A DNA stretch of 64,000 nt from Exiguobacterium sp. KRL4 (GCF_001870785.1 NZ_MOLV01000004.1:62001-126000); one strand, 5' to 3'. Positions 10,266 to 19,699 are shown, counted from the stretch's first letter. Numbers and translations: made by a program. The notes: a model not told the origin generated them from the letters alone.

Positions 10266-10619
10266 ATGACTGCACAACCTGCCGTTGCTTCTGATTTCTC
10301 GAAATTTGATATTCCCGCCGTTGCGAAGTTGCTTGGTGTGGGAAGTGATCCGAATAACTTGAGTGCCGGCTTCAATGCACTGATGATTACGGTCGTCATC
10401 TTGACGTTAATCGTTTTTAAATTAGGATTTGCGAAAGAGTTAGCCTGGTGGAAATCACTGATTGTCTACTTGTTGCTCGCGGTGTTCTCTGCCGCTTTAA
10501 CACTTGTTTTTTGGACATGGCCAATTCCTGAAGTATTGCTTGCGATGGTTGTCATTCTCGGAATTTACCGATTCCGGATGTGGATGGTCAAACGTGAGCG
10601 AGAACGAACCGCTTCTTGA
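10266..10619 (+). CDS. ylaH: YlaH-like membrane protein
   Basis: The 117-residue protein has three predicted membrane helices (about residues 37-52, 60-83 and 87-101), with a polar N-terminus and a basic C-terminus (KRERERTAS). It matches B. subtilis YlaH in size and in its position just after typA (27-base gap with AAGGGGG), so the two probably share a transcript. The function is unknown. A strong terminator follows. Confidence 0.82.
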   Translation: MTAQPAVASDFSKFDIPAVAKLLGVGSDPNNLSAGFNALMITVVILTLIVFKLGFAKELAWWKSLIVYLLLAVFSAALTLVFWTWPIPEVLLAMVVILGIYRFRMWMVKRERERTAS

Positions 10620-10638
10620 TCGACAATACGAATAATTG

Positions 10639-10673
10639 AAATCCCGTCTTCTTCATGGAGACGGGATTTTTTT
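10639..10673 (+). terminator. Intrinsic terminator of typA-ylaH
   Basis: AAATCCCGTCT pairs with AGACGGGATTT around a short loop and is followed by a T-run. Confidence 0.93.
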
Positions 10674-10761
10674 GTGTGAAATGAAGGGAAAGGTCATGCA
10701 TGTTCAAATTCAGGAATAGTTTGCAAGCGGTTTGGGGAAAAAACAATAAGGGGTGATAAAC

Positions 10762-11808
10762 ATGAAAAACCGAATCTGGGGCATTCCATATGGTCTCGCA
10801 ATCGTATTAGCAGGATGCTCACAGTCCGGAGAACAAGATTCATCATCGGTTCCAAAGACATCAGAAGCGTTTAAGAGTGATGTCGTGTTCGAGGATTTAC
10901 GTGCACCTTGGAATATCGAAAAAAATCAGGAAGTTTTCTATATCACAGAGCGGAAGGGTGCAATCGTTAAAGGAACTAAAGATGATTACGTCCGCATGAA
11001 CCTTGATTTAAAGGAACAGGTCGTTGCCGAAGGGGAAGGTGGATTGCTAGGGATGGCACTTGACCCGGACTTTACAGACAACCAGACGGCTTACATCTAC
11101 CATACGTATGAAAAAAATGGGTCACTTTTGAATAGAATCATTGCGATCGTCGAACAAGACGGCATTTGGAAAGAACAACGTGTGTTACTCGATGCGATTC
11201 CTGGAGCATCCATCCATAATGGTGGGCGGATTGAAATCGGACCAGATGGATTATTGTACGTAACGGTCGGGGATGCAGCCGTCCCGGAAAATGCACAGAA
11301 GTTATCTTCTTTATCTGGCAAGATTTTACGCATGAAGTTGGATGGAAGTGCTGCTTCAAAAAACTTACAAGACTATGTCTACAGTTACGGTCATCGGAAT
11401 CCTCAAGGATTGGCCTTTGTCAATCAGACGTTATATGCCACGGAACACGGACAGAGTGGACATGATGAAATCAACCGAATTGAATCCAAAAACTACGGTT
11501 GGCCGTTGATTGAGGGGACGGAGAAACAAAAAGGACTCGTGACACCGTGGTATGAAGTCGGTGAACAGTCGGTCGCGCCAAGTGGGGTGGCTGAGTTGGG
11601 TGGGAAATTGTATTTTGGGACTCTTGTTGGTCAGAGCCTTCGTTCAATCGAGACGTCAACTGCTCAAGTAGAGCAAGTCGTATCGGATCGAGGGCGAATT
11701 CGGGACGTGATGACAGATGGAAAACAGCTTTATTATGTGACGAATAATACAGATGGTCGAGGCAACCCATCAGACGGGGACGATGTCCTCATTCGTCTCA
11801 AACCGTAA
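10762..11808 (+). CDS. Soluble glucose/sorbosone dehydrogenase-like lipoprotein
   Basis: The 348-residue product starts with a lipoprotein signal (lipobox VLAGC, cysteine 19) and a Ser/Gln/Glu spacer. A six-bladed beta-propeller of the PQQ-dependent sugar dehydrogenase family follows. Family signatures visible are GEGGLLGMALDPDF, IHNGGRIEIGPDGLLYVTVGD, YSYGHRNPQGLAF, ATEHGQSGHDEINRI and YGWPLIEG. It should be anchored on the outer face of the membrane. Whether it binds PQQ or acts on aldoses is unknown. ATG at 10762 was preferred because AAGGGG overlaps the GTG at 10753. It sits alone between terminators and has no counterpart here in B. subtilis. Confidence 0.86.
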   Translation: MKNRIWGIPYGLAIVLAGCSQSGEQDSSSVPKTSEAFKSDVVFEDLRAPWNIEKNQEVFYITERKGAIVKGTKDDYVRMNLDLKEQVVAEGEGGLLGMALDPDFTDNQTAYIYHTYEKNGSLLNRIIAIVEQDGIWKEQRVLLDAIPGASIHNGGRIEIGPDGLLYVTVGDAAVPENAQKLSSLSGKILRMKLDGSAASKNLQDYVYSYGHRNPQGLAFVNQTLYATEHGQSGHDEINRIESKNYGWPLIEGTEKQKGLVTPWYEVGEQSVAPSGVAELGGKLYFGTLVGQSLRSIETSTAQVEQVVSDRGRIRDVMTDGKQLYYVTNNTDGRGNPSDGDDVLIRLKP

Positions 11809-11840
11809 AAAAGCTACTTTGACAGACAAAGTAGCTTACC
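11808..11840. terminator. Bidirectional terminator
   Basis: AAGCTACTTT (11811-11820) pairs with AAAGTAGCTT (11828-11837), with A-runs on the left and a T-rich tail on the right. It serves the plus-strand dehydrogenase and the minus-strand ylaI, whose last codons overlap the right arm. Confidence 0.88.
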
Positions 11841-12039
11841 ATCTTTTTTTCGTCGTCGGCCATGTAGGGTACAGCTTAAATTGACCTGTTTCTTGCCGAG
11901 CAAGGGTGCGTTGTGTGACCCGCTCGTGGCACTCATCACATATGTAGATGCGGACTGGTTTGTTACGCAGCCTTTTTGCCGTGAAGGACCAGTCGTCGAT
12001 TGTTTCTCGTTTATCGCAAATTGTGCATTTGACACGCAT
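11836..12039 (-). CDS. ylaI: Small zinc-ribbon-like protein YlaI (DUF2197)
   Basis: The 67-residue basic protein has two CxxC pairs (CTIC at residues 5-8 and CDEC near 34-37), as expected for a small treble-clef or ribbon zinc site. The central WSFTAKRLRNKPVRIYICDEC and the C-terminal ETGQFKLYPT match B. subtilis YlaI. The function is unknown, and binding to nucleic acid or ribosome would be a guess. GAGGAGG precedes the ATG. Confidence 0.87.
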   Translation of the reverse strand: MRVKCTICDKRETIDDWSFTAKRLRNKPVRIYICDECHERVTQRTLARQETGQFKLYPTWPTTKKRW

Positions 12040-12063
12040 TGGAGGTCCTCCTCTTTTTTTCTT

Positions 12064-12091
12064 AGTATATCATATTTGACAATTGTTCAAA
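12064..12091 (-). promoter_or_regulatory. Predicted promoter for ylaI
   Basis: On the minus strand TATACT (complement of 12064-12069) has TG one base upstream and a weak TTTGAA -35 sixteen bases before it. It lies about 25 bases from the ylaI start. Confidence 0.45.
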
Positions 12092-12156
12092 TCGGAAAAA
12101 GGAAAGTGAACACGTGATATCGAATGTAATGAAATAAGGAAAGAGGGGGTGGTACC

Positions 12157-12609
12157 ATGGCAAATAAAGTGGAACATCGTCTGAGTGAAAAACAGATGGA
12201 AGCATTAACAGACTTACCACTTGTGTTTTTAATTACGCATGATCAGTCTAAAAGCTGGCCGATTACACATGCCATCAGTTGGGTCTATGCAAAAGATGAA
12301 ACGACGATTCGCTTTGCGATTGAAGCCGATTCGCTGATTGTCAAAACGTTAACGGAGCATCCCGTCTTTACACTCATTTTCTTTGCCGATCAATCCACCT
12401 ACAGTCTAACCTGTACGGGTGTAACGGCATGGGAAACGACAGCACCTTTACCATTGAAGGTCGCACTATATGAAGGGCAAATCAAAGAGGTGCGCGATAT
12501 TTTATTTTACGGGGCAGCGGTATCAGATCGCCCGCGTGTGCATAAGACGTATGACGAGGAAGCGGCAATGCGGCTTGACCAACAAATCCAGACCATCTTA
12601 AAAGGATAA
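12157..12609 (+). CDS. ylaL: YlaL-like pyridoxamine 5'-phosphate oxidase-fold protein
   Basis: The 150-residue soluble protein has the alternating strand pattern of a split-barrel flavin-binding fold: PLVFLITHDQSKSWPITHAISWVYAKDETTIRFAIEADS, then VKTLTEHPVFTLIFFADQSTYSLTCTG. The position and length fit B. subtilis YlaL, annotated as related to pyridoxamine phosphate oxidases. Flavin binding and reaction are not established. AGAGGGGGT precedes the ATG, and ylaK follows 39 bases later in the same direction. Confidence 0.7.
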   Translation: MANKVEHRLSEKQMEALTDLPLVFLITHDQSKSWPITHAISWVYAKDETTIRFAIEADSLIVKTLTEHPVFTLIFFADQSTYSLTCTGVTAWETTAPLPLKVALYEGQIKEVRDILFYGAAVSDRPRVHKTYDEEAAMRLDQQIQTILKG

Positions 12610-12648
12610 CATTCATCAAAACTCGACTCTAAAGGAGCGAACGATGGA

Positions 12649-13965
12649 ATGAAGAAAATATATGTGCTCGATACCAATGTCATGTTACATGATCCCTTGT
12701 CACTGTTTCAATTCCAAGAACACGACGTCGTCATACCGGCGATTGTTTTGGAGGAGCTCGACGGAAAAAAACGAAATATGGATGAAGTGGGACGAAATGC
12801 GCGTGAAACAGCCCGAATTCTTGATCAACTCCGTGAAACGGGACATTTGCATGCGGGTGTTCCACTTGGAAATGGTGGGATTCTTCGTGTTGATATTGGC
12901 GATACAATCAGTGATGCTTCACCCTTCACCCATGAATCCAATGATAATAAGATTTTGGAGCTCGCCTGGTCCATTCATCGGGAGCAAAAAGAACAACAAA
13001 GTGGACGTGACGTCATCCTGGTCTCAAAAGATATCTTAGTCCGTGTCAAAGCGGATGCGTATGGGTTGGTGGCAGAAGACTATCTCACCGATCATATTGC
13101 GGACTTGACGGGGCTTTACACCGGTTTTGTTGAGCTAGTCGTCGATCAGGAATACATCGATGCGTTTTATCAGGATAAACGCCTGTCGGTCGATGTCCTC
13201 CCGGAAAAAGTTCACCCGAATCAATTCGTCATTTTAAAAAGTAACATATCCAAAGCCTCTGCGATCGCCGTCGTTGACCAAGAGATGCCGGTCATTCGGG
13301 CCTTATCGCTCGACGTCGATCAAGTGTGGGGCGTCATTCCACGAAACGTCCAACAACGGATGGCGTTTGAGTTGTTGCTCCGGGATGACGTCCCACTTGT
13401 GACCCTCGTCGGGAAGGCAGGAACCGGAAAAACGTTACTTGCACTTGCTGCCGGGTTGTTACAAGTCGAAGATGAACATCGTTATAAAAAGTTAGTCGTT
13501 GCGCGCCCTGTCGTTCCGATGGGGAATGATATCGGGTATCTACCAGGTGAGATGGAAGAAAAACTTCGTCCGTGGATGCAACCGATCTACGATAACTTGG
13601 AGCATCTGTTTAATACGAGTTCAGGTGACGAGTTAGGAAACATCCTTGCCGGTATGAAGTCGATTCAACTCGAAGCGTTGACGTATATTCGAGGTCGGAG
13701 CATGCCGGGACAATTCATCATCATCGACGAAGCACAAAATTTGACGAAACACGAAGTAAAGACGATTTTGACACGCGTCGGTGAAAATTCAAAAATCGTA
13801 CTTGTGGGAGATCCTCAACAGATTGATCATCCGTACCTCGATGAGTACTCCAATGGACTTTCCTACGCCGTTGAACGACTCAAAGATGAAAAAATGACGG
13901 GGCATGTTAAGCTCGTCAAAGGGGAACGGTCAAGCCTCGCGCGACTTGCAGCAGACCTTCTCTAG
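12649..13965 (+). CDS. ylaK: PIN domain-PhoH ATPase fusion protein (YlaK)
   Basis: The 438-residue protein joins an N-terminal PIN nuclease domain (YVLDTNVMLHDP, LEELDGKKR, then the acidic SKDILVRVKADAYG) to a C-terminal PhoH P-loop domain. The latter shows Walker A GKAGTGKT, the GYLPGEMEEKLRPW motif and Walker B FIIIDEAQN, then LVGDPQQID. PIN-PhoH proteins are RNA helicase/ribonuclease-type enzymes related to PhoAT of mycobacteria. Here there is no paired antitoxin gene. AAAGGAG precedes the ATG, and an upstream ATG at 12644 is out of frame and stops at once. Confidence 0.92.
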   Translation: MKKIYVLDTNVMLHDPLSLFQFQEHDVVIPAIVLEELDGKKRNMDEVGRNARETARILDQLRETGHLHAGVPLGNGGILRVDIGDTISDASPFTHESNDNKILELAWSIHREQKEQQSGRDVILVSKDILVRVKADAYGLVAEDYLTDHIADLTGLYTGFVELVVDQEYIDAFYQDKRLSVDVLPEKVHPNQFVILKSNISKASAIAVVDQEMPVIRALSLDVDQVWGVIPRNVQQRMAFELLLRDDVPLVTLVGKAGTGKTLLALAAGLLQVEDEHRYKKLVVARPVVPMGNDIGYLPGEMEEKLRPWMQPIYDNLEHLFNTSSGDELGNILAGMKSIQLEALTYIRGRSMPGQFIIIDEAQNLTKHEVKTILTRVGENSKIVLVGDPQQIDHPYLDEYSNGLSYAVERLKDEKMTGHVKLVKGERSSLARLAADLL

Positions 13966-13976
13966 TCGAAAGAAAC

Positions 13977-14029
13977 AAAACCGCCCTGGTTCCCTCTTCG
14001 TTTTCAGAAGAAGCCAGGGCGGTTTTTAT
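13977..14029. terminator. Bidirectional terminator
   Basis: AACCGCCCTGG pairs with CCAGGGCGGTT around a 24-base loop, flanked by A-rich sequence on the left and a T-run on the right. It serves ylaK and the convergent gene at 14031. Confidence 0.9.
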
Positions 14030-14030
14030 T

Positions 14031-14492
14031 TTACAATACGATAATCCGTTCGATGGAACGAATCACTTGATTTTGATACAACAAATGGACGGGACCATCC
14101 GTCAACACTTTCCCGTCTTTTGAAAATTGTAGATAAAGTTCTGATAAAGTGCTTAAAGCGAGTTCGATTGTATCTGTTCCTTCAAAACGTAGTGTCGTCG
14201 CTCCGTCGAGTACTTCAGCATTTTGGATGAATGGAGCTAACGGCATCGCAAACGTACCACGTAAGGCGGCGTCTTTTTCTTCGCGCGTCATCGGTTTATT
14301 GTGATCGGTCCGACTGCCTTCGGTAATTCCTTTATCCCAAGCAGCCCCCATCTTGGCATAATACGCTTCTTGCGCGTTATCGTCGGTAGTTTTCCCAATT
14401 TGATCGACTTCAATCTTCCGCTCATCAAAGATCCAAACGGTTGGATCGATGGTAAGTGAATAACGTACCTTGCCTGTGATCGGAAAAATCAT
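14031..14492 (-). CDS. Conserved unknown protein of Bacillales
   Basis: The 153-residue protein has no signal peptide or membrane segment. It begins with a beta-rich stretch (IFPITGKVRYSLTIDPTVWIFDERKIEVD), continues with a helical centre rich in Lys/Asp, and ends in strands (VHLLYQNQVIRSIERIIVL). I associate this N-terminal pattern with a conserved hypothetical family beside ylaN in Bacillales, but no function can be assigned. The second of two adjacent ATG codons was chosen because AGGGGGA then has a 7-base spacing. The other start is 14495. Confidence 0.72.
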   Translation of the reverse strand: MIFPITGKVRYSLTIDPTVWIFDERKIEVDQIGKTTDDNAQEAYYAKMGAAWDKGITEGSRTDHNKPMTREEKDAALRGTFAMPLAPFIQNAEVLDGATTLRFEGTDTIELALSTLSELYLQFSKDGKVLTDGPVHLLYQNQVIRSIERIIVL

Positions 14493-14614
14493 CATTATTC
14501 CCCCTAAATGTATGAGTCGTGCAAATCCATTATACCGAAACGTTGAATTGTTGGCGAAAGTAAGGTAAAGTTTATCTATAACAGGAACGCGTCATTTGAT
14601 GAGGAGGGATTGGA

Positions 14615-14893
14615 TTGTCAACTGAAATCGGGACAGTTCATCGCCAGCGCGCTCTTGAGCTACTAGAAGCGGATGCCCATAAAATCCGCCGGTTGATCGA
14701 GGTCCAGCTTGCGAATTTAACGATGCCACAATGTCCTCTTTATGAGGAAGTATTGGATACACAAATGTTCGGATTGTCGCGTCAAATTGATTTTGCCGTT
14801 CGTCTCGAACTGATTGATGCGAGTGAAGGGAAACAACTACTCGACTCATTGGAACAGCAATTATCTGATTTACATGATGCGGAGACGTGCTGA
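14615..14893 (+). CDS. ylaN: YlaN (UPF0358), iron-linked Fur partner protein
   Basis: The 92-residue protein closely follows B. subtilis YlaN: the segment [22 protein letters not shown] is nearly invariant, and the ends [16 protein letters not shown] and [11 protein letters not shown] also fit. Published work on YlaN in Bacillus and Staphylococcus links it to iron and to control of Fur activity. It was earlier listed as conditionally essential. The TTG start is supported by GAGGAGG 7 bases upstream. It precedes ftsW, as in B. subtilis. Confidence 0.95.
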   Translation: MSTEIGTVHRQRALELLEADAHKIRRLIEVQLANLTMPQCPLYEEVLDTQMFGLSRQIDFAVRLELIDASEGKQLLDSLEQQLSDLHDAETC

Positions 14894-14898
14894 TTTTC

Positions 14899-14938
14899 TA
14901 CTCAAACGTGAAATGCGGCGTTTGGGTATTTTTTTTTT
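14899..14938 (+). terminator. Intrinsic terminator of ylaN
   Basis: TACTCAAACG pairs imperfectly with CGTTTGGGTA (one G-U and small bulge), followed by nine T residues. Confidence 0.8.
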
Positions 14939-14964
14939 AGAACTAGAAAAAGGACGTGTACATA

Positions 14965-16236
14965 ATGCAATCGAAGTTTAAAGAAAAGCGTGCGTTTTTT
15001 GATTATCGCCTGTTCTTTACGATGTTGGTTCTCATGGCCATCAGTACGGTGATGGTCTATAGTGCCAGCGTGTGGAACGGTGGCGACTATGCCAACACTT
15101 CATTTTTTGAAAAACAATTGATGTTTGATGTCATGGCCATCGTCCTGTTTTTATTTGCAGCCCACGTCAATCATGAAGTGTTTCGGGGACCGATTTTCCG
15201 TCTGATGCTGTATGTGGTTACATGGGGGATGTTGATGGCGACGTTGTTTTCTGAACCGTTGAACGGAGCGCGTGCTTGGTTGAATTTCGGGATCTTTTTA
15301 ATCCAACCGATCGAGCTGTGTAAGTTTGTCCTCGTCATTGGACTCGCCAATTATTTTGACCAAAAATATAAAGGACAGATGAACGGTGTCATCGGGATTG
15401 TTCACCATTTCATCCACAGCCAAATCGCACCGTCTTCAGGGATTCGAAAGTTTTTACTCAGTATCGCGGACTGGCTGTTGATTCCGATGCTCGTTTTATT
15501 GGCACCGTATGCAATCATCATTCGGATGCAACCGGACGACGGAGGATTGTTCATCCTGTTGCTGATTACAGCGATGATCTGGTTTGCCGTTGGTTTACCA
15601 ATCGGTTACTTGGCGTTAGCAGCTGTGGGTGGTCCGTTAGTTGGTTTATATGCTTGGAGTAATTTCTCGGCGAATCAGATGGAACGGATTCAAGCCATTT
15701 TTAATCCATTCCTTGATGCCGAGGGGAAAGGATACCAACTGATCAATTCGGTCATCTCGATTGCCCACGGTGGCTTCTTCGGAGTCGGATTAGGGAACAG
15801 CTTTCAAAAGTACGGCTATCTCCCAGAACCGGAGACCGACTACATCATGTCGATCATTTCAGAAGAAATGGGATTTGTTGGTGTGTTTGTCGTGCTTGGT
15901 TTATTGTTCTTTTTAATGTTCCAGGGAATACGGATTGCCTATCAATCAGCATCGATTTATTCCAGCATGGTCGCTTTCGGGATTTCATCGATTATTTTCA
16001 TTCAGACCTGTATCAACATCGGAGCAATGTCCGGTCTGTTTCCGGGAACCGGTGTGACGCTTCCGTTCATTAGTTATGGCGGTTCGTCGCTGCTTGTCAT
16101 GAGTACGATGCTTGGTGTCGTGGCAAATATTTCGATGCAAAACAAGCACCGGATAGCGTATCATAAAGAAGTACAGGAAGCACGTACGATGAGTGCTACG
16201 AGTTCATTACCTAAAGGGGGAGCATCAGTTGACTAA
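14965..16236 (+). CDS. ftsW: Septal peptidoglycan glycosyltransferase FtsW (SEDS family)
   Basis: The 423-residue polytopic protein has about ten membrane segments and the SEDS-family signatures: YSAS in the first helix, GARAWLNFGIFLIQPIELCKFVLV, and the C-terminal GVGLGNSFQKYGYLPEPETDYIMSII followed by LPFISYGGSSLL. SEDS proteins polymerise lipid II and act with a class B PBP, here likely PbpB. The location before pycA supports FtsW over RodA, and no second SEDS gene exists in the dcw cluster. The ATG at 14965 was preferred because AAAAAGGA has an 11-base spacing. GTG at 14956 is too close. Confidence 0.9.
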   Translation: MQSKFKEKRAFFDYRLFFTMLVLMAISTVMVYSASVWNGGDYANTSFFEKQLMFDVMAIVLFLFAAHVNHEVFRGPIFRLMLYVVTWGMLMATLFSEPLNGARAWLNFGIFLIQPIELCKFVLVIGLANYFDQKYKGQMNGVIGIVHHFIHSQIAPSSGIRKFLLSIADWLLIPMLVLLAPYAIIIRMQPDDGGLFILLLITAMIWFAVGLPIGYLALAAVGGPLVGLYAWSNFSANQMERIQAIFNPFLDAEGKGYQLINSVISIAHGGFFGVGLGNSFQKYGYLPEPETDYIMSIISEEMGFVGVFVVLGLLFFLMFQGIRIAYQSASIYSSMVAFGISSIIFIQTCINIGAMSGLFPGTGVTLPFISYGGSSLLVMSTMLGVVANISMQNKHRIAYHKEVQEARTMSATSSLPKGGASVD

Positions 16237-19200
16237 AATCAAAAAGATTCTTGTCGCAAACCGCGGAGAAATCGCGATTCGGGTATTCCGTGCGGCAACC
16301 GAACTTGGGATTCGGACAGTCGCTATTTATTCACGAGAAGATATGGGATCGCTTCACCGATACAAAGCCGATGAGGCCTATCGAATTGGCGAAGGGAAAA
16401 AGCCGATTGAAGCCTATCTCGACATCGAAGGAATCATCGCAACTGCAAAAGAAGCAGCATGTGATGCGATTCATCCGGGATATGGTTTTTTATCAGAAAA
16501 TATTGAACTCGCAACACGTTGTCGCGAAGAGGGAATCATCTTCATTGGTCCTCGGGAAGAGCATCTCTATAGTTTTGGAGACAAGGTACGCGCACGCACA
16601 ACGGCAATCGAGGCCGGTCTACCTGTCATACCGGGTACGGACGGTCCCATCACATCCATCGATGAAGCCTATGCCTTTGCGCAACAAGTCGGATATCCAT
16701 TGATGGTCAAAGCGTCTCTTGGTGGTGGTGGACGAGGGATGCGTGTCGTCCGGACGGAAGAAGAACTACCAGAAATGATTGAACGCGCAAAATCAGAAGC
16801 CTTAAAAGCATTTGGCTCAGATGAGATTTATGTCGAAAAATTAATTGAACGTCCAAAACATATCGAAGTTCAGATCATCGGAGATGCCCACGGGAACATC
16901 GTCCACCTGTTCGAACGGGATTGTTCGGTTCAACGCCGTCACCAAAAAGTCGTTGAGGTCGCACCATGTGTTACGTTATCAGATGCAGGAAGAAAGAAGA
17001 TTTGTGATGCTGCCGTCACGCTGATGAAACATGTCGGATACGAAAATGCGGGAACGGTCGAATTTTTGGTCACGCAAGACGAATCGTTCTACTTTATCGA
17101 AGTCAACCCGCGTGTTCAGGTCGAGCATACGATTACAGAAATGATTACCGGGATTGATATCGTTCAGACACAAATTCGGGTAGCAGAAGGCGAATCACTA
17201 CATAGTGAATTAGTTGGCATTCCTGCTCAAGAAGATATCCAAATGCTTGGTTTTGCGATTCAAAGCCGGATTACATCGGAAGATCCGGAAAACGGATTTT
17301 TGCCGGATACAGGTAAAATTAAAGCCTACCGCTCACCAGGCGGTTTCGGTGTCCGACTAGATGGCGGAAATGCCTATGTCGGAGCGGAAATTTCACCTTA
17401 TTATGACTCCTTGCTCGTTAAGATCTCGACACACGGCTTAACGTACGATCAAGCCGTTGCGAAGATGAGCCGTAACTTAAGTGAATTCCGAATTCGCGGC
17501 ATTAAAACAAATATTCCATTTTTAAGTAACGTCTTGAAGCACCATGCGTTTGTCAGCGGGGACTACAACACGTCCTTTATCGACGATACGAAGGAATTGT
17601 TCATCTTCCCGAAACGCCATGACCGTGGGACCAAACTCCTGACGTATATCGGAGAAGTCTCCGTTAACGGATTCCCTGGAATCGGGAAGATTGAAAAGCC
17701 AATTGCCCGGGATGTCCGGATTCCAAAAGATTTGCCGGATGGTTATCAAGCTGGTGCAAAAGCGATTCTAGACGCGGAAGGACCGGCTGGTGTCATCAAG
17801 TGGTTGAAGACGCAAGAACACGTCTTGTTGACGGACACGACGTTCCGAGATGCCCATCAATCGTTACTCGCGACGCGGATGCGGACAAAAGACTTGGTCG
17901 CAATCGCCGAAGCAGAAGCCAAACTCTTACCGGAACTCTTCTCGGTCGAGGCATGGGGCGGGGCAACGTTTGATGTCGCGTACCGTTTCCTCTCGGAAGA
18001 TCCGTGGGTTCGTTTGATGAAGTTACGCGAGAAGATGCCAAATGTCTTGATTCAGATGTTGTTACGTGGTGCCAACGCGGTCGGTTACAAAAATTATCCG
18101 GACAACGTCATTCATGCATTCGTTAAAGAAGCGGCACAAGCTGGTGTCGATGTCTTCCGGATCTTTGATAGTCTCAACAATCCGGAATCGATTCAGCTCG
18201 CGATTGATGCGGTATTGCCAACTGGAAAAATTGCGGAAGCAGCCGTCTGTTATACAGGTGACTTGTTTGATGCCAACCGTCCGAAATATCATTTGCCTTA
18301 CTATGTCAAACTGGCGAAACAACTAGAAGCAAGTGGTGCGCACATCATCGCAATCAAGGATATGGCAGGTTTGCTTAAACCGGAAGCGGCATATGCGTTA
18401 GTCTCCGCATTAAAAGACGCCGTTGACTTACCGATTCACCTCCATACACATGATGCGAGTGGAAACGGAATCTACACATATGCCCGTGCCGTTGATGCCG
18501 GTGTTGATATCGTCGATGTTGCTGCTTCAAGTATGGCTGGACTCACTAGTCAGCCGGCAGGAGGAAGCTTGATCCATGCCTTGAGTGGTCATAAACGTCA
18601 ACCACTGGTCTCCGTTCAGAAATTTGAACAGATTTCTGACTACTGGCAGGATGTCAGACATTTGTACCAATCATTTGAACTCGACATGTTAGCGCCAAAC
18701 CCGACCGTCTACGATCACGAAATGCCGGGTGGCCAGTACTCGAACTTACAACAACAGGCGAAAGCAGTTGGCTTGGCGGATCGTTGGTCAGAAGTGAAAA
18801 CGATGTACGCGCGTGTCAACATGCTGTTTGGTGATATTGTCAAAGTCACCCCTTCTTCAAAAGTGGTCGGAGACATGGCCTTGTTCATGGTTCAACATCA
18901 CCTGACGGAAGAGGACGTGCTAGAACGCGCCAGTAACTTAGATTTCCCTGATTCTGTCGTCGAACTGATGAAGGGTGAACTTGGAACACCACCGGACGGT
19001 TTCCCGAAAAACGTTCAAGCCGCTATCTTAAAAGGGGTCGAACCATTGACGGAGCGCCCGGGTAAGATGATGGAGCCGCTGAACTTCGATGCCATCAAAC
19101 ATGAACTGTTTGAAAAACTAGAACGTCCAGTCACAGAGTTTGATGCACTTGCCTATGCGCTGTATCCAAAAGTTTTCCTGGATTACAGTTCGTATGTCGA

Positions 19201-19663
19201 ACGGTATGGCGATATTTCGGTACTCGATACAAGTACGTTCTTCCATGGTATGCGTTTAGGTGAAACGATTGAAGTAGAGATCGAGCGAGGAAAAACGCTT
19301 TATCTCAAACTGATTCAAGCCGGTCAACCGAATGATCATGGTATCCGCATCATCTATTTCGAGATGAACGGTGTCCCACGCGAAGTGGAAGTGAAAGATA
19401 TTAGCGTCAAAGAAAGTTCGTCAAGTCGTCCAAAAGCGGATCGAGCGAACCCAAAACAAATCGGTGCTTCGATGCCGGGTAGCGTCTTGAAAGTGCTTGT
19501 CGAACCAGGAACACGTGTCCGTAAAGGAGAACAATTACTTGTCACGGAAGCGATGAAAATGGAAACGACGATTCAAGCACCAGAAGACGGTGAAATCAAG
19601 GCCGTTCATGTCAAAGAAGGCGAAGCGATTGCGAGTCAAGATTTATTGATCGAATTCATCTGA
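16229..19663 (+). CDS. pycA: Pyruvate carboxylase
   Basis: The 1144-residue single-chain enzyme carboxylates pyruvate to oxaloacetate. In order it has the biotin carboxylase/ATP-grasp domain (VANRGEIAIRVFRAA, HPGYGFLSEN, KASLGGGGRGMR, EVNPRVQVEHTITE), the carboxyltransferase barrel (LLTDTTFRDAHQSLLATRMRT, metal-ligand HLHTHD) and a C-terminal biotinyl domain with EAMKMET, lysine about 1110. The TTG start is set by AAAGGGGGA 8 bases upstream. It overlaps the end of ftsW by 8 bases, so translation may be coupled. Confidence 0.97.
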   Translation: MTKIKKILVANRGEIAIRVFRAATELGIRTVAIYSREDMGSLHRYKADEAYRIGEGKKPIEAYLDIEGIIATAKEAACDAIHPGYGFLSENIELATRCREEGIIFIGPREEHLYSFGDKVRARTTAIEAGLPVIPGTDGPITSIDEAYAFAQQVGYPLMVKASLGGGGRGMRVVRTEEELPEMIERAKSEALKAFGSDEIYVEKLIERPKHIEVQIIGDAHGNIVHLFERDCSVQRRHQKVVEVAPCVTLSDAGRKKICDAAVTLMKHVGYENAGTVEFLVTQDESFYFIEVNPRVQVEHTITEMITGIDIVQTQIRVAEGESLHSELVGIPAQEDIQMLGFAIQSRITSEDPENGFLPDTGKIKAYRSPGGFGVRLDGGNAYVGAEISPYYDSLLVKISTHGLTYDQAVAKMSRNLSEFRIRGIKTNIPFLSNVLKHHAFVSGDYNTSFIDDTKELFIFPKRHDRGTKLLTYIGEVSVNGFPGIGKIEKPIARDVRIPKDLPDGYQAGAKAILDAEGPAGVIKWLKTQEHVLLTDTTFRDAHQSLLATRMRTKDLVAIAEAEAKLLPELFSVEAWGGATFDVAYRFLSEDPWVRLMKLREKMPNVLIQMLLRGANAVGYKNYPDNVIHAFVKEAAQAGVDVFRIFDSLNNPESIQLAIDAVLPTGKIAEAAVCYTGDLFDANRPKYHLPYYVKLAKQLEASGAHIIAIKDMAGLLKPEAAYALVSALKDAVDLPIHLHTHDASGNGIYTYARAVDAGVDIVDVAASSMAGLTSQPAGGSLIHALSGHKRQPLVSVQKFEQISDYWQDVRHLYQSFELDMLAPNPTVYDHEMPGGQYSNLQQQAKAVGLADRWSEVKTMYARVNMLFGDIVKVTPSSKVVGDMALFMVQHHLTEEDVLERASNLDFPDSVVELMKGELGTPPDGFPKNVQAAILKGVEPLTERPGKMMEPLNFDAIKHELFEKLERPVTEFDALAYALYPKVFLDYSSYVERYGDISVLDTSTFFHGMRLGETIEVEIERGKTLYLKLIQAGQPNDHGIRIIYFEMNGVPREVEVKDISVKESSSSRPKADRANPKQIGASMPGSVLKVLVEPGTRVRKGEQLLVTEAMKMETTIQAPEDGEIKAVHVKEGEAIASQDLLIEFI

Positions 19664-19699
19664 CACGTAGAGTGGACCATCATTAAATAAGCATGACGA

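Noticed and set aside
9548-10399. A 283-codon open frame on the minus strand across the 3' end of typA.
   Set aside because: It mirrors the typA codon pattern, has no ribosome site, and its translation is Ser/Thr/Arg-rich with no domain.
12649-13965. PIN-PhoH protein as part of a toxin-antitoxin system.
   Set aside because: No small antitoxin gene overlaps or precedes it; ylaL upstream is a flavin-fold protein.
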